NCBI GenBank assembly: GCA_964652565.1
Contig: CAZZEC010000005.1
Coordinates: forward strand, 1 to 64,000
DNA length: 64,000 nt
Reading direction: 5' to 3'
Origin: JBCCTX01 sp964652565
GTDB taxonomy: Bacteria; Bacteroidota; Bacteroidia; J057
Shown here: one piece after another, positions 56,251-64,000 of the stretch
Layout of the letters: each line of letters starts with the position of its first letter
Position numbering within the stretch: position 1 is the stretch's first letter
Translations under genes and position numbers: made by a program
Notes under the pieces: model-generated
Told to the model about the DNA's origin: nothing
What the model saw: only the letters and a program-made list of their open reading frames with translations
Databases searched by the model: none

Positions 56251-56356
56251 AGATTTTGTTTTTTAACTTATTTAGTTTTCTTTGATTACGCCGATTTTAC
56301 ACGTAAGATACATAGATACCTGTTAGATCTATTATTTATCTAAATTAATATAGAAA

Positions 56357-57616
56357 TTGGAATACAGTCTTAAGTTATCCAAAATTATCAATGACCCAGT
56401 ACATGGATTTATCGAAGTACCTAAGGGTACTATCCTGGGCTTGATTGATACTCCAGCATTTCAACGTCTCAGAAGAATCAAACAACTGGGCCAAAGTTCG
56501 TTGGTGTACCCTGGAGCTACACATACGAGATTTAGCCACGCTTTAGGGGCCCTACATCTTATGCGACAGGCATTGGACGTCTTGAGAAGAAAATCAGTAG
56601 GTATTTCAGACAAAGAATATGAAGCCGCACTGATCGCCATTTTATTACACGATATCGGTCACGGCCCCTTCTCTCATGCGTTAGAATCTTCCATTATTCC
56701 TGGCTTACACCATGAAGATATGAGTGTCGCACTTATGAACTTCCTCAATGAACAGTTTCATGGGAAGTTAGACCTTGCTATAAGAATTTTTGAAGGCACT
56801 TATCCCCGAACCTTTCTTCATCAACTAGTTTCCAGTCAGTTAGATATGGACAGGATGGACTATCTCATAAGAGATAGCTTTTTTACAGGAGTAGCAGAAG
56901 GAGTTGTAGGTATTGATAGAATCATAAAAACCTTAAACGTTTACGACGAACGCCTGGTATGTGAATCCAAAGGCATCTATTCAGTCGAAAAATTTATCGT
57001 TGCTCGCAGATTGATGTATTGGCAGGTGTATCTGCACAAAGCAGCTCTGGCAGCAGAATATATGATCGTTAATTCCCTGAAAAGAGCGCGAGAATTATAT
57101 AGAAATGGTAGCTCAATCTTCGTTGGGAAACCATTAGAATACTTCTTTAACCTGGACATTCATCCCAAAGACCTAACACAGGATGTACTGGTCAGGTATA
57201 TTCAACTGGATGATAATAATATTGAATATGCTATTAAGCAGTGGCAATATCACCCAGATACAATCCTCTCAGATTTGTGTAAAAGGCTTCTCAGCAGAAA
57301 TCTCCTTAAAGTAAATTTGAGAAATACGCCATTTGATGAAGAAGAAATACGTCAATATCAAACGGAAGCTATGCACAACTGTAATTATACCTCCGAAGAA
57401 ATTGACTATTTTGTGCAAACGGGCAAAATATCCAATCAGGCTTATTTAAAAGAAAGCCAAGAGCCCATCATGATTTGGTTTAAGTCAGGAGAATTAAAGG
57501 ATCTTGTCGACGTTTCCGATGTACAAAATATTGCTGCGCTGTCAGAGCCTGTTGTGAAGTACTTTTTATGCTATCCCCGTCAACCCGACACTTCATCATT
57601 AAAAGTTATACAATAA
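56357..57616 (+). CDS. HD-domain phosphohydrolase (dGTPase-like superfamily)
   Basis: The 419-residue protein opens SLKLSKIINDPVHGFIEVPKG and has the HD metal motifs: HTRFSHALGA (first His), LLHDIGHGPFSHALE (HD) and a further His/Asp region QLDMDRMDYLIRDS. Relatives are dNTP or nucleotide phosphohydrolases. The start is TTG at 56357 with an in-frame TAG two codons upstream; no ATG precedes the conserved region, so TTG initiation is the best choice. The substrate is uncertain. Confidence 0.88.
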   Translation: MEYSLKLSKIINDPVHGFIEVPKGTILGLIDTPAFQRLRRIKQLGQSSLVYPGATHTRFSHALGALHLMRQALDVLRRKSVGISDKEYEAALIAILLHDIGHGPFSHALESSIIPGLHHEDMSVALMNFLNEQFHGKLDLAIRIFEGTYPRTFLHQLVSSQLDMDRMDYLIRDSFFTGVAEGVVGIDRIIKTLNVYDERLVCESKGIYSVEKFIVARRLMYWQVYLHKAALAAEYMIVNSLKRARELYRNGSSIFVGKPLEYFFNLDIHPKDLTQDVLVRYIQLDDNNIEYAIKQWQYHPDTILSDLCKRLLSRNLLKVNLRNTPFDEEEIRQYQTEAMHNCNYTSEEIDYFVQTGKISNQAYLKESQEPIMIWFKSGELKDLVDVSDVQNIAALSEPVVKYFLCYPRQPDTSSLKVIQ

Positions 57617-57742
57617 ATTGGGATAACTCATAAATGTTCCTAGATTCGCCCTCCGAATTTAGAAATTGCTATTTCCATAAAATAGCGGTCATACACAGGT
57701 TAACTTTTACACTTAATATTACTGTCAAAGAAAGAGTCAGTT

Positions 57743-59056
57743 ATGATTGTCATGAAATTTGGGGGTACTTCAGTAGGATCTCCAGAGAGGATAGAAAATG
57801 TCTATCAGATTGTTTCTTCGCAAATTGAATCTCAGCCTATCGTTGTCACATCGGCTGTAGGAGGAATTACAGATTTGTTAATAGCAGCTGGAGAAAGGGC
57901 TTTATTGGGTAAAGCAAATATTGAAGCTATAAGAGATAAACATAATCAAGTCCTGGAGGGTCTTGGATTACCCATGGATATGCTGGACGCTGTACTCAAA
58001 GAATTACAACAATTGCTCATTGGAATTCGTATGATTGGCGAGATCAGCCCCAGTACCTCAGACTTATTATTATCTTTTGGTGAAAGAATGTCTTGCCAAA
58101 TTTTAGCTGCCTTCTTCACACAAAAAGGGTTAGCTTCGAGACATCATTTTGCCTATGATATTGGTATGATAACCAATGATAGTTTTCAGCATGCAGAACC
58201 TCTCCCAGAATCCTTCGAGCTTATACATCAACACCTAACTAATATCGATTATGTGCCAGTTGTTACTGGATTTATTGGAAAAACCAAGGAGGGAAGAATT
58301 GCTACACTTGGCAGAGGAGGTAGTGATTATACAGCTGCAATTCTGGGAGCAGCAGTGAAGGCTAAGGAAATACAAATCTGGACGGATGTCGATGGGATCT
58401 TAACAACAGACCCTCGAATAGTCCAAACTGCATTAAATGTTCCAGAAGTTACGTTCAAAGAAGCAGCAGAACTTGCATACTTTGGTGCTAAAGTACTACA
58501 TCCCAAAACAATACGACCAGCAATGGATAATCAGATACCTGTTGTAGTAAAAAATACATCTAACTCCATACACCCTGGTACCAGAATATTATCTTCAGTA
58601 CCTGATGTTCATCAAAGGGTAAAAGCTATCTCTGTAAAGAAAAATATATCCTTAATCAATATTTATTCTTTTAGGATGCTCAATGCATTTGGGTTTTTGG
58701 CAAAAATTTTTGACAATTTTGAAAAATACGAAATAGTGGTAGATGTTGTATCTACCAGTGAAGTAAGCGTTTCTGTCACAGTAGAAGAAGGGCAAGACCT
58801 GGAACCCTTAGTATCAGATTTGTCTCAATTTGCACAGGTTAAGGTAGAGAAAGGAAAAAGTATCATTTGTATTGTAGGAGAAGGGTTGAATAATGACGTA
58901 TCCATCCCGGGAAAAGTTTTTCAGGCTATATCCAATGAAGGGATATACGTGCATATGATCTCTCAGGGTGCAAGTGATATCAACCTTAGCTTTGTCATTA
59001 ATAATGAAGATGCAGCACAAGCAGTAAAAACACTACATCGCGTATTTTTCGAATAA
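57743..59056 (+). CDS. lysC: Aspartate kinase, monofunctional with ACT domains
   Basis: The 437-residue enzyme phosphorylates aspartate, the first step toward lysine, diaminopimelate, threonine and methionine. The N-terminus VMKFGGTSVGSPERIENV and the kinase core GRGGSDYTAAILGAAVKAKEIQIWTDVDG are followed by PEVTFKEAAELAYFGAKVLHPKTI and two ACT-like regulatory domains (about 300-437). Feedback inhibition by lysine or threonine is probable from the ACT domains, but not readable. asd lies about 28 kb away. Confidence 0.95.
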   Translation: MIVMKFGGTSVGSPERIENVYQIVSSQIESQPIVVTSAVGGITDLLIAAGERALLGKANIEAIRDKHNQVLEGLGLPMDMLDAVLKELQQLLIGIRMIGEISPSTSDLLLSFGERMSCQILAAFFTQKGLASRHHFAYDIGMITNDSFQHAEPLPESFELIHQHLTNIDYVPVVTGFIGKTKEGRIATLGRGGSDYTAAILGAAVKAKEIQIWTDVDGILTTDPRIVQTALNVPEVTFKEAAELAYFGAKVLHPKTIRPAMDNQIPVVVKNTSNSIHPGTRILSSVPDVHQRVKAISVKKNISLINIYSFRMLNAFGFLAKIFDNFEKYEIVVDVVSTSEVSVSVTVEEGQDLEPLVSDLSQFAQVKVEKGKSIICIVGEGLNNDVSIPGKVFQAISNEGIYVHMISQGASDINLSFVINNEDAAQAVKTLHRVFFE

Positions 59057-59071
59057 TAAGCAACTAAAAGA

Positions 59072-59878
59072 TTAATCCATATCTTGAAGCAATTCTGGAG
59101 CAATACCCATATTTGAGAATCCTCCATCATGATACAGATTTTGCATAGTTACTTTTCTAGTATAATCTGAAAACATCATGATACAGTAATCAGCACATTC
59201 TTCTGCAGTAGCATTGCCCAGTGGCGACATTTTATCGCCATAATCCAACATTTTATTAAATCCTGCAACTCCTGTTCCTGCTGTAGTAGGTGTCGGGGAT
59301 TGAGAAATACTGTTTACCCTTACGTGTGATTTTTTGCCAAAATGATATCCAAAACTTCTGGCAATAGACTCGAGCAATGCCTTAGCTTCTGCCATATCAT
59401 TGTATTCTGGAAATGTTCGCTGTGCAGCAATGTAGCTCAATGCCAGGATTGATCCCCATTCACTCATGAGATCTCTTGCATATAGTAGTTGTAGTACTTT
59501 GTGAAAAGAGACTGCGGATATGTCAAGCGTCTTTTCAAACCAGGAATAATTTAAGTTGGTATATTCTCTCTTTTTTCGAACATTGGGCGACATCCCAATG
59601 GAATGAAGTACAAAATCAAGTTTACCAAATAGACTATCTGCCTCATCAAACAATGCGTTCAAGTCATCGAGCGATGTAGCATCAGCAGGAACTATTTTTG
59701 ATTGAGTTTTCTCTGCTAACTCATTAATCTTACCCATTCTCAATGCGACAGGCGCATTAGTAAGAAGGATCTCTGCACCTTCCTCATGTGCTTTTTCAGC
59801 AACCTTCCAGGCTATTGAAAGTTCGTCCAATGCTCCGAATATCAATCCTTTTTTACCTGCTAATAATTGATGTCCCAT
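59072..59878 (-). CDS. fabI: Enoyl-[acyl-carrier-protein] reductase
   Basis: The 268-residue short-chain dehydrogenase has the N-terminal KGLIFGALDELSIAWKVAEK NADH site and the FabI active-site pattern Tyr-x6-Lys: Tyr159 and Lys166 in FPEYNDMAEAKALLE. The Tyr149 position in ALSYIAAQR fits as the second Tyr, with NSISQSPTPTTAG as the substrate loop. It completes each round of fatty-acid elongation. It is monocistronic and convergent with lysC. Confidence 0.95.
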   Translation of the reverse strand: MGHQLLAGKKGLIFGALDELSIAWKVAEKAHEEGAEILLTNAPVALRMGKINELAEKTQSKIVPADATSLDDLNALFDEADSLFGKLDFVLHSIGMSPNVRKKREYTNLNYSWFEKTLDISAVSFHKVLQLLYARDLMSEWGSILALSYIAAQRTFPEYNDMAEAKALLESIARSFGYHFGKKSHVRVNSISQSPTPTTAGTGVAGFNKMLDYGDKMSPLGNATAEECADYCIMMFSDYTRKVTMQNLYHDGGFSNMGIAPELLQDMD

Positions 59879-59916
59879 AAATAAATAACCATGTAGATAG
59901 TTAATATACCAAGGAA

Positions 59917-60555
59917 TTAAAAGTCATCCCTTTTTAAAAGCTTAAAAGCAATTTCCCTACCCAGCCCCATATTTACACCCAATCTAATCAACAATGCAGC
60001 CATAGGTTCAATGAGTCTTGCACTTTGGAGTGGCCCACAATCCACGGGATCTAAATCAATGTCAGTGATTATTTTTTTAACAACAGCCTTCGCATCGTCA
60101 TCATCCCCACAATAAAACATAGACGCTTCATTGGGACCAAAAGAAGTATAGGTATATGTCTCTGTAAAAGCTGTATTAAAGGCTTTTACAACTTTTGCTT
60201 CAGGTAGCATCTTAGCAATTTGTTCTGCAGCAGATGTTGTATGTCCAAATGCTAAATCTGGCAAATTTTCAAAAACCACGGGATTTGTGGCGTCTATCAC
60301 TATCTTACCCCTAAAATTATCTGTATTCCTAATGGTTTCTTCTACAGCCTTATACGGGACTGTAAGAATGATCACCTCTCCGTAATGTATAGTATTTGCC
60401 AGGGTTGCTCCCTTAGCATAATGATCTATACCACCTGCTATTTCCATAGCTTTTTCAGTATCACGAGAGCCTAACATTACGTGATACGTTTTTTTGGATA
60501 GTGCTTTAGTGAGAGCTTCGCCAAGATTTCCAGTTCCAAGTATGCCTATTTTCAT
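59917..60555 (-). CDS. NADP-binding reductase, F420-dependent-NADP-reductase-like
   Basis: The protein of about 212 residues starts at the ATG giving MKIGILGTGNLGEALTKAL; a TTG 18 codons upstream is not needed. It is a single Rossmann-fold domain with the NADP site GILGTGNLGEAL and SRDTEKA (binding of the 2'-phosphate), and PYKAVEETI and IDATNPVVF. The family includes F420H2:NADP reductases and related small NAD(P)-binding oxidoreductases. No F420 genes are seen here, so the function is uncertain. It lies upstream of fabI with about 40 bp between. Confidence 0.75.
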   Translation of the reverse strand: MKIGILGTGNLGEALTKALSKKTYHVMLGSRDTEKAMEIAGGIDHYAKGATLANTIHYGEVIILTVPYKAVEETIRNTDNFRGKIVIDATNPVVFENLPDLAFGHTTSAAEQIAKMLPEAKVVKAFNTAFTETYTYTSFGPNEASMFYCGDDDDAKAVVKKIITDIDLDPVDCGPLQSARLIEPMAALLIRLGVNMGLGREIAFKLLKRDDF

Positions 60556-60695
60556 AGAGTATGGTTGTAAAGAATACTGATCAATGATAAAATCACACAA
60601 ACGCGCCAAAAATAATGGTTTTTTGTAAGATTCATATTATCTCTCAAGATTTAATCTATAAAAAATGGTAACGAAACCTGTTCTTGTGATAGTTC

Positions 60696-62069
60696 TCACT
60701 TAGAAAAGGCTATTTCGATTACCGCTCGAGTAGAAGTATCAATTTTAACAGAGTCTGCAATCCTAAATCCCAGCACACCCACTATCATCTCATTGGACTC
60801 AATGACAATAGCACGTTCTTTTTCCATGGGAGTAAACTTTTCATCTATGAAGATATCGCTGAGTTTTTTTTCAAGCCTCATACCTAAAGGGACCATTTTG
60901 TCCCCAGTACTCCAATGTCTGATTTTCAAAGGGAAATGAAGCTTCTGTATATCCATAAATAAATTCGGAGATTGAATATATGGAATATTTACAGTGTTAT
61001 GTTTTATTACGGATATATAATGACCAGTGCTGCTCCTGATTGTTACTGTATCGTCAATTTCTAACAATTCGTACTCCCACTCAAGATCAGGCTTTACTCT
61101 CACCCATTCTAAACCAACAGAAGTTTTATAAATGATGCTCCCATCAGGCATATCCAGCTTCTTACCTGACATACTATAAGCTAATTGTACTCCTTCCCAC
61201 AAAAGATGCCCGTGAAGTCCCCACTGCTGTAGTGTGTACGCATACAATACTTTCTTGTAAGAATGATAGGGACTTTCCAAAAAAACCTGATCATTCAGTA
61301 TTGTACTTTCTTCACCTTCTTCTACACACTGAGTATACCAATCGCTTAACAGTATTTTCAACATCCCAACCTGATCCTTATACCATTCATATCTGGTGAT
61401 TAAATGGTCCGTTAGCCTGGGATTAATAACCGAGGCACTAGGTATGATCTCATTTCTTACGCGATTGCGCTGATAAATATTTTCTAAATTCGTGTAATCA
61501 ATACTATAGCTAATTCCCGCTTGATGTAATGCCTGAACTATATCCTCTTTTCGTATATCCAATAATGGTCGAGCGTAGGGGCCTCTTTTGACGGGAATAC
61601 GATAAAACAGATCAAACTGATTTCCCTTAATCAAGGACAATAACAGGGTTTCAATGTCATCATCCTTGTGATGTGCAGTCGCACATACTTTAAAGCCCTC
61701 ATCTACTAATAGCTGATCAAAAAATTGATATCTAAGCCTCCTGGCTAGCATTTGCAAAGACACATCACCTTGGGTAAGTAGTTGCTGTGTATCTATAGTT
61801 TGAACCCAAATTGGGATATTCCAATAATCTGCCAGATGTTGTACCATATTTTCTTCTTCCTCTGAATCCGCTCCACGTAGTTGATAGTTTACATGTGCAA
61901 TACCTAGTTCATACCCCAAATAGTGTAATACATGCGCCAAGAAAATGGAGTCAGGACCTCCACTAACTGCGACGAGAACTCTATCAGACTGATTGAATAG
62001 CTTATGCTGATTGATATACTTACTCACAACTTGGGATATTTGATCCCAAGACGCATAATTGATTTCCAT
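60696..62069 (-). CDS. tilS: tRNA(Ile)-lysidine synthase
   Basis: The 457-residue protein has the PP-loop ATPase motif VAVSGGPDS (33-41), ATAHHKDDDIETLLLSLIKG, a central domain and a C-terminal TilS domain ending in ERAIVIESNEMIVGVLGFRIAD. It adds lysine to C34 of tRNA(Ile2), enabling AUA decoding; the enzyme is essential in most bacteria. It is followed downstream by a gap of about 90 bp and the NADP-binding protein gene. Confidence 0.95.
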   Translation of the reverse strand: MEINYASWDQISQVVSKYINQHKLFNQSDRVLVAVSGGPDSIFLAHVLHYLGYELGIAHVNYQLRGADSEEEENMVQHLADYWNIPIWVQTIDTQQLLTQGDVSLQMLARRLRYQFFDQLLVDEGFKVCATAHHKDDDIETLLLSLIKGNQFDLFYRIPVKRGPYARPLLDIRKEDIVQALHQAGISYSIDYTNLENIYQRNRVRNEIIPSASVINPRLTDHLITRYEWYKDQVGMLKILLSDWYTQCVEEGEESTILNDQVFLESPYHSYKKVLYAYTLQQWGLHGHLLWEGVQLAYSMSGKKLDMPDGSIIYKTSVGLEWVRVKPDLEWEYELLEIDDTVTIRSSTGHYISVIKHNTVNIPYIQSPNLFMDIQKLHFPLKIRHWSTGDKMVPLGMRLEKKLSDIFIDEKFTPMEKERAIVIESNEMIVGVLGFRIADSVKIDTSTRAVIEIAFSK

Positions 62070-62087
62070 TTAAGCAAATAAGGAAAA

Positions 62088-62909
62088 TTATTTATTATTC
62101 ATGATGACTGGCTCTGAAAATGTTCTCGATTCACCTGAATCAGTGTTGTCATCATATACCTTGATTCCAATAGGGATCTTGCTGCTCCTGTAATTCACTC
62201 CCATATAGAAATTAAATGTAATATTTTCAATTTCGTTGGGGTCTAGTTTTTCAATTACTTTATCGTCCAGATTTGAATTAATAAGTATATGAGGGGGTAC
62301 TTTAAACTCAAATCGTATGTTTTGTGCTGTACCTCCACCGTTATTTTTCAGTCTGATTTTAAGTTCAAACGGCGTATCAGGTTTGAGGGATTGACTCCCT
62401 TCTTTCGTAAAAAAACCATGACTAATGATGTCTAATCTCGGCTTTTTAGAAATACTATATGTATTGACGTCAAAAGGTACCACTTCTGCCAATGAATCAT
62501 TCTCAATTATCTCAAATCGCAATTTAACCACTCCACTTTGTAGATCTTGTCCTCCTTCAATTACTCGCTTAATTAGTTTTCTTTCGTTTGGAGCCATGTT
62601 CCCCAAAGAAATTTCTCCTGGCAGAATAATTCCAGACATATCATTACCTACAACTGTCCTAATTTTCACTCGATTGGCCACGTACTTTCCCACATTCTTG
62701 ATATAAAAACTGAACTGGGCTCTTTCACTGGCATCTAACGTATTGTTATTGTTTTTATCATTAAATGACACTTCTCCGTCTAATTCTATATCAGGCATGC
62801 CAAAATTAATGAATACAGGATTACTTATTGCAGAAACGGGCTGAGCAAGCAAATGACTGAGGATTATCCATCCTCCTGAGACTACAGCGAATATTCCTTT
62901 AAGTTTCAT
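62088..62909 (-). CDS. Secreted CARDB-like (beta-sandwich) protein
   Basis: The protein of about 273 residues starts at ATG 62909 with a signal peptide (MKLKGIFAVVSGGWIILSHLLAQ); a TTG 11 codons upstream is possible. The rest is beta-rich: DIELDGEVSFNDKNNNNTLDASERAQF resembles a calcium-binding or CARDB-like repeat (in parts FNDKNNNNTLDASERAQF), and GSQSLKPDTPFELKIRLKNNGGGTAQN-like sequence forms a second domain (here KIRLKNNGGGTAQNIRFEF). CARDB-type domains occur in adhesion or matrix proteins. No catalytic motif is visible; it lies just upstream of tilS. Confidence 0.75.
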   Translation of the reverse strand: MKLKGIFAVVSGGWIILSHLLAQPVSAISNPVFINFGMPDIELDGEVSFNDKNNNNTLDASERAQFSFYIKNVGKYVANRVKIRTVVGNDMSGIILPGEISLGNMAPNERKLIKRVIEGGQDLQSGVVKLRFEIIENDSLAEVVPFDVNTYSISKKPRLDIISHGFFTKEGSQSLKPDTPFELKIRLKNNGGGTAQNIRFEFKVPPHILINSNLDDKVIEKLDPNEIENITFNFYMGVNYRSSKIPIGIKVYDDNTDSGESRTFSEPVIMNNK

Positions 62910-63009
62910 AAATATCCCAATTGGTTTTGAAATATTATTCAATTTGGTAATTTAAACAAATCAAAAAACAAAAAAACTCAACAGAGACCAACTTCTTACA
63001 TCCTGATCT

Positions 63010-64000
63010 ATGAAAGAATCTCAACCTAAACCTCATATAGGTCCTGATAAGCAATTGCCTGAACTTACTATCAAAGGTATTATCCTAGGAATTCTACTCT
63101 CCATGATCCTGGCAGGAGCTAATGCTTACCTGGGTTTATTTGCTGGATTGACCGTATCTGCGTCTATACCTGCCGCAGTAATTTCTATGGCCATATTGAG
63201 CTTATTTAGAAAGCACAATATTCTGGAGAACAATGCAGTACAAACAGCAGCTTCTGCAGGGGAATCCTTGGCAGCTGGTGCTATTTTTACCTTTCCTGCC
63301 TTAATCCTGATGGGATATTGGCAATCCTTTAATTTTTGGGAAACTGCCTTGATCGCCTTGTGTGGAGGTGTATTAGGGGTGTTGTTTACCATTCCCTTAC
63401 GTTCGGCGCTCATAGTAAAACAAAAACTCAACTTTCCCGAAGGACAAGCCACCTCAGAAGTACTTAAGTCAGGCGAAGAGGGAGGTAAAGCTATCAGATT
63501 TTTAGCCGTTTCTGGATTAATAGGGGCTGGGACCAAACTGGCTGCCTCTGGATTTCAATTGTGGCAAGAAACTTTTGTCAAAGCAGGATTATTTGGAAAA
63601 AAGGCCTATGCTTTTTTTGGAATTAACCTATCCCCTGCCCTCGTAGCTGTCGGATACATTGTAGGGATAAAAATTGCTGTTTTAGTATTTGCTGGAGGTG
63701 TAATCAGTTGGTGGATTGCTATACCAATACTCGTCGCTTCGGGAAATATTCCAAATATTGAGAATCCTGTGGAATTGGGAGAAACACTTTGGAGTACACA
63801 AATCAGATTTCTGGGAGTGGGTGCAATGGTTGTAGGGGGAATTTGGGCACTCATAAGCCTTAAAGATTCTTTAGGTTTTGCTTTTAAACAAGGGATTGAA
63901 TCCTTTAAAAATCGAAATCAATCAGTCCCCCTACGAACTGAGCGAGATACACCTATGTCCTGGGTGATTATCCTGATTATATCTATGATTATCCCCATCT
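63010..64000 (+). CDS. OPT-family oligopeptide transporter (partial, runs off window)
   Basis: The reading frame begins at the ATG at 63010 and stays open to the edge (330 codons seen). The opening contains PELTIKGIILGILLSMILAGANAYLGLFAGLTVSASIPAAV (in parts TIKGIILGILLSM and ANAYLGLFAGLTVSASIPAA), the signature of prokaryotic OPT transporters, followed by NNAVQTAASAGESLAAGAIFT and LNFPEGQATSEVLK. At least seven hydrophobic segments are visible. It would import oligopeptides or metal chelates at the inner membrane. The C-terminal half is outside the window. Divergent from the CARDB-like gene. Confidence 0.92.
   Translation, partial: MKESQPKPHIGPDKQLPELTIKGIILGILLSMILAGANAYLGLFAGLTVSASIPAAVISMAILSLFRKHNILENNAVQTAASAGESLAAGAIFTFPALILMGYWQSFNFWETALIALCGGVLGVLFTIPLRSALIVKQKLNFPEGQATSEVLKSGEEGGKAIRFLAVSGLIGAGTKLAASGFQLWQETFVKAGLFGKKAYAFFGINLSPALVAVGYIVGIKIAVLVFAGGVISWWIAIPILVASGNIPNIENPVELGETLWSTQIRFLGVGAMVVGGIWALISLKDSLGFAFKQGIESFKNRNQSVPLRTERDTPMSWVIILIISMIIPI

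Noticed and set aside
1..64000. tRNA, rRNA, CRISPR array, prophage or defence system
   Set aside because: I looked for tRNA-like arms, regularly spaced direct repeats and defence or phage gene families in every intergenic gap and gene and saw none.

Overview
The window looks like a chromosome segment of a free-living member of the Bacteroidota, possibly the Saprospiria or a related lineage (inference from gene content). Supporting signs are a PorX-type response regulator of the type IX secretion system, the rpsU-xerD-hpf gene string, a NagB fused to a PIG-L deacetylase domain, a NagZ fused to a serine hydrolase, a dihydroorotase with the DDQVHFREPG variant, promoters of the TTTG-N19/20-TAnnTTTG type, scarcity of Shine-Dalgarno sequences, and low G+C with very AT-rich intergenic DNA.

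Layout. Positions 1-1560 hold an IS3-family element inserted into a short dispersed repeat. From 2 to 13 kb come nucleotide and central-metabolism genes (deoxynucleoside kinase, dihydroorotase, cytidylate kinase), a sialate O-acetylesterase, a small copper/cytochrome operon (lipoprotein, SCO1-like protein, cytochrome c) next to glycerate kinase, a lytic transglycosylase, and a BtuF/BtuC-type uptake pair without an adjacent ATPase. From 13.4 to 17.2 kb lie ispH, a sulfite-dehydrogenase-like molybdoenzyme with its c-type cytochrome, and divergent moaA, whose product is needed for the molybdenum cofactor. An AT-rich desert of about 740 bp precedes a MarR regulator and an M19 dipeptidase gene split by an in-frame TGA. 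Then follow alkB (alkane hydroxylase), accD, trxA, a non-coding region with four consecutive hairpins ending in a terminator, mutS, pfkA, a patatin-barrel outer-membrane protein, a b5-like protein and asd.

From 31 to 42.5 kb is a carbohydrate / amino-sugar block: sulfatase, GHL10-type glycosidase and NagX-like acetyltransferase in one operon; DeoR regulator and NagB-PIG-L in another; and divergent NagZ-beta-lactamase. Together they suggest uptake and recycling of N-acetylated or sulfated amino sugars, including peptidoglycan fragments. From 42.5 to 64 kb are mainly housekeeping genes: a FabH-like synthase, fbaA, rpsU, xerD, hpf, gyrB, an AsmA-like protein, the porX-tsaE-ald operon, an HD phosphohydrolase, lysC, fabI, tilS, a CARDB-like secreted protein, and the start of an OPT-family transporter running off the edge.

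The points most worth checking are (1) the in-frame TGA in an otherwise intact dipeptidase, (2) the candidate structured RNA at 23044-23152, (3) the IS3 element with its slippery heptamer and its insertion in a dispersed repeat, and (4) the repeat family itself. I saw no rRNA, tRNA, CRISPR array, prophage or defence island. Much of the window is ordinary core genome.
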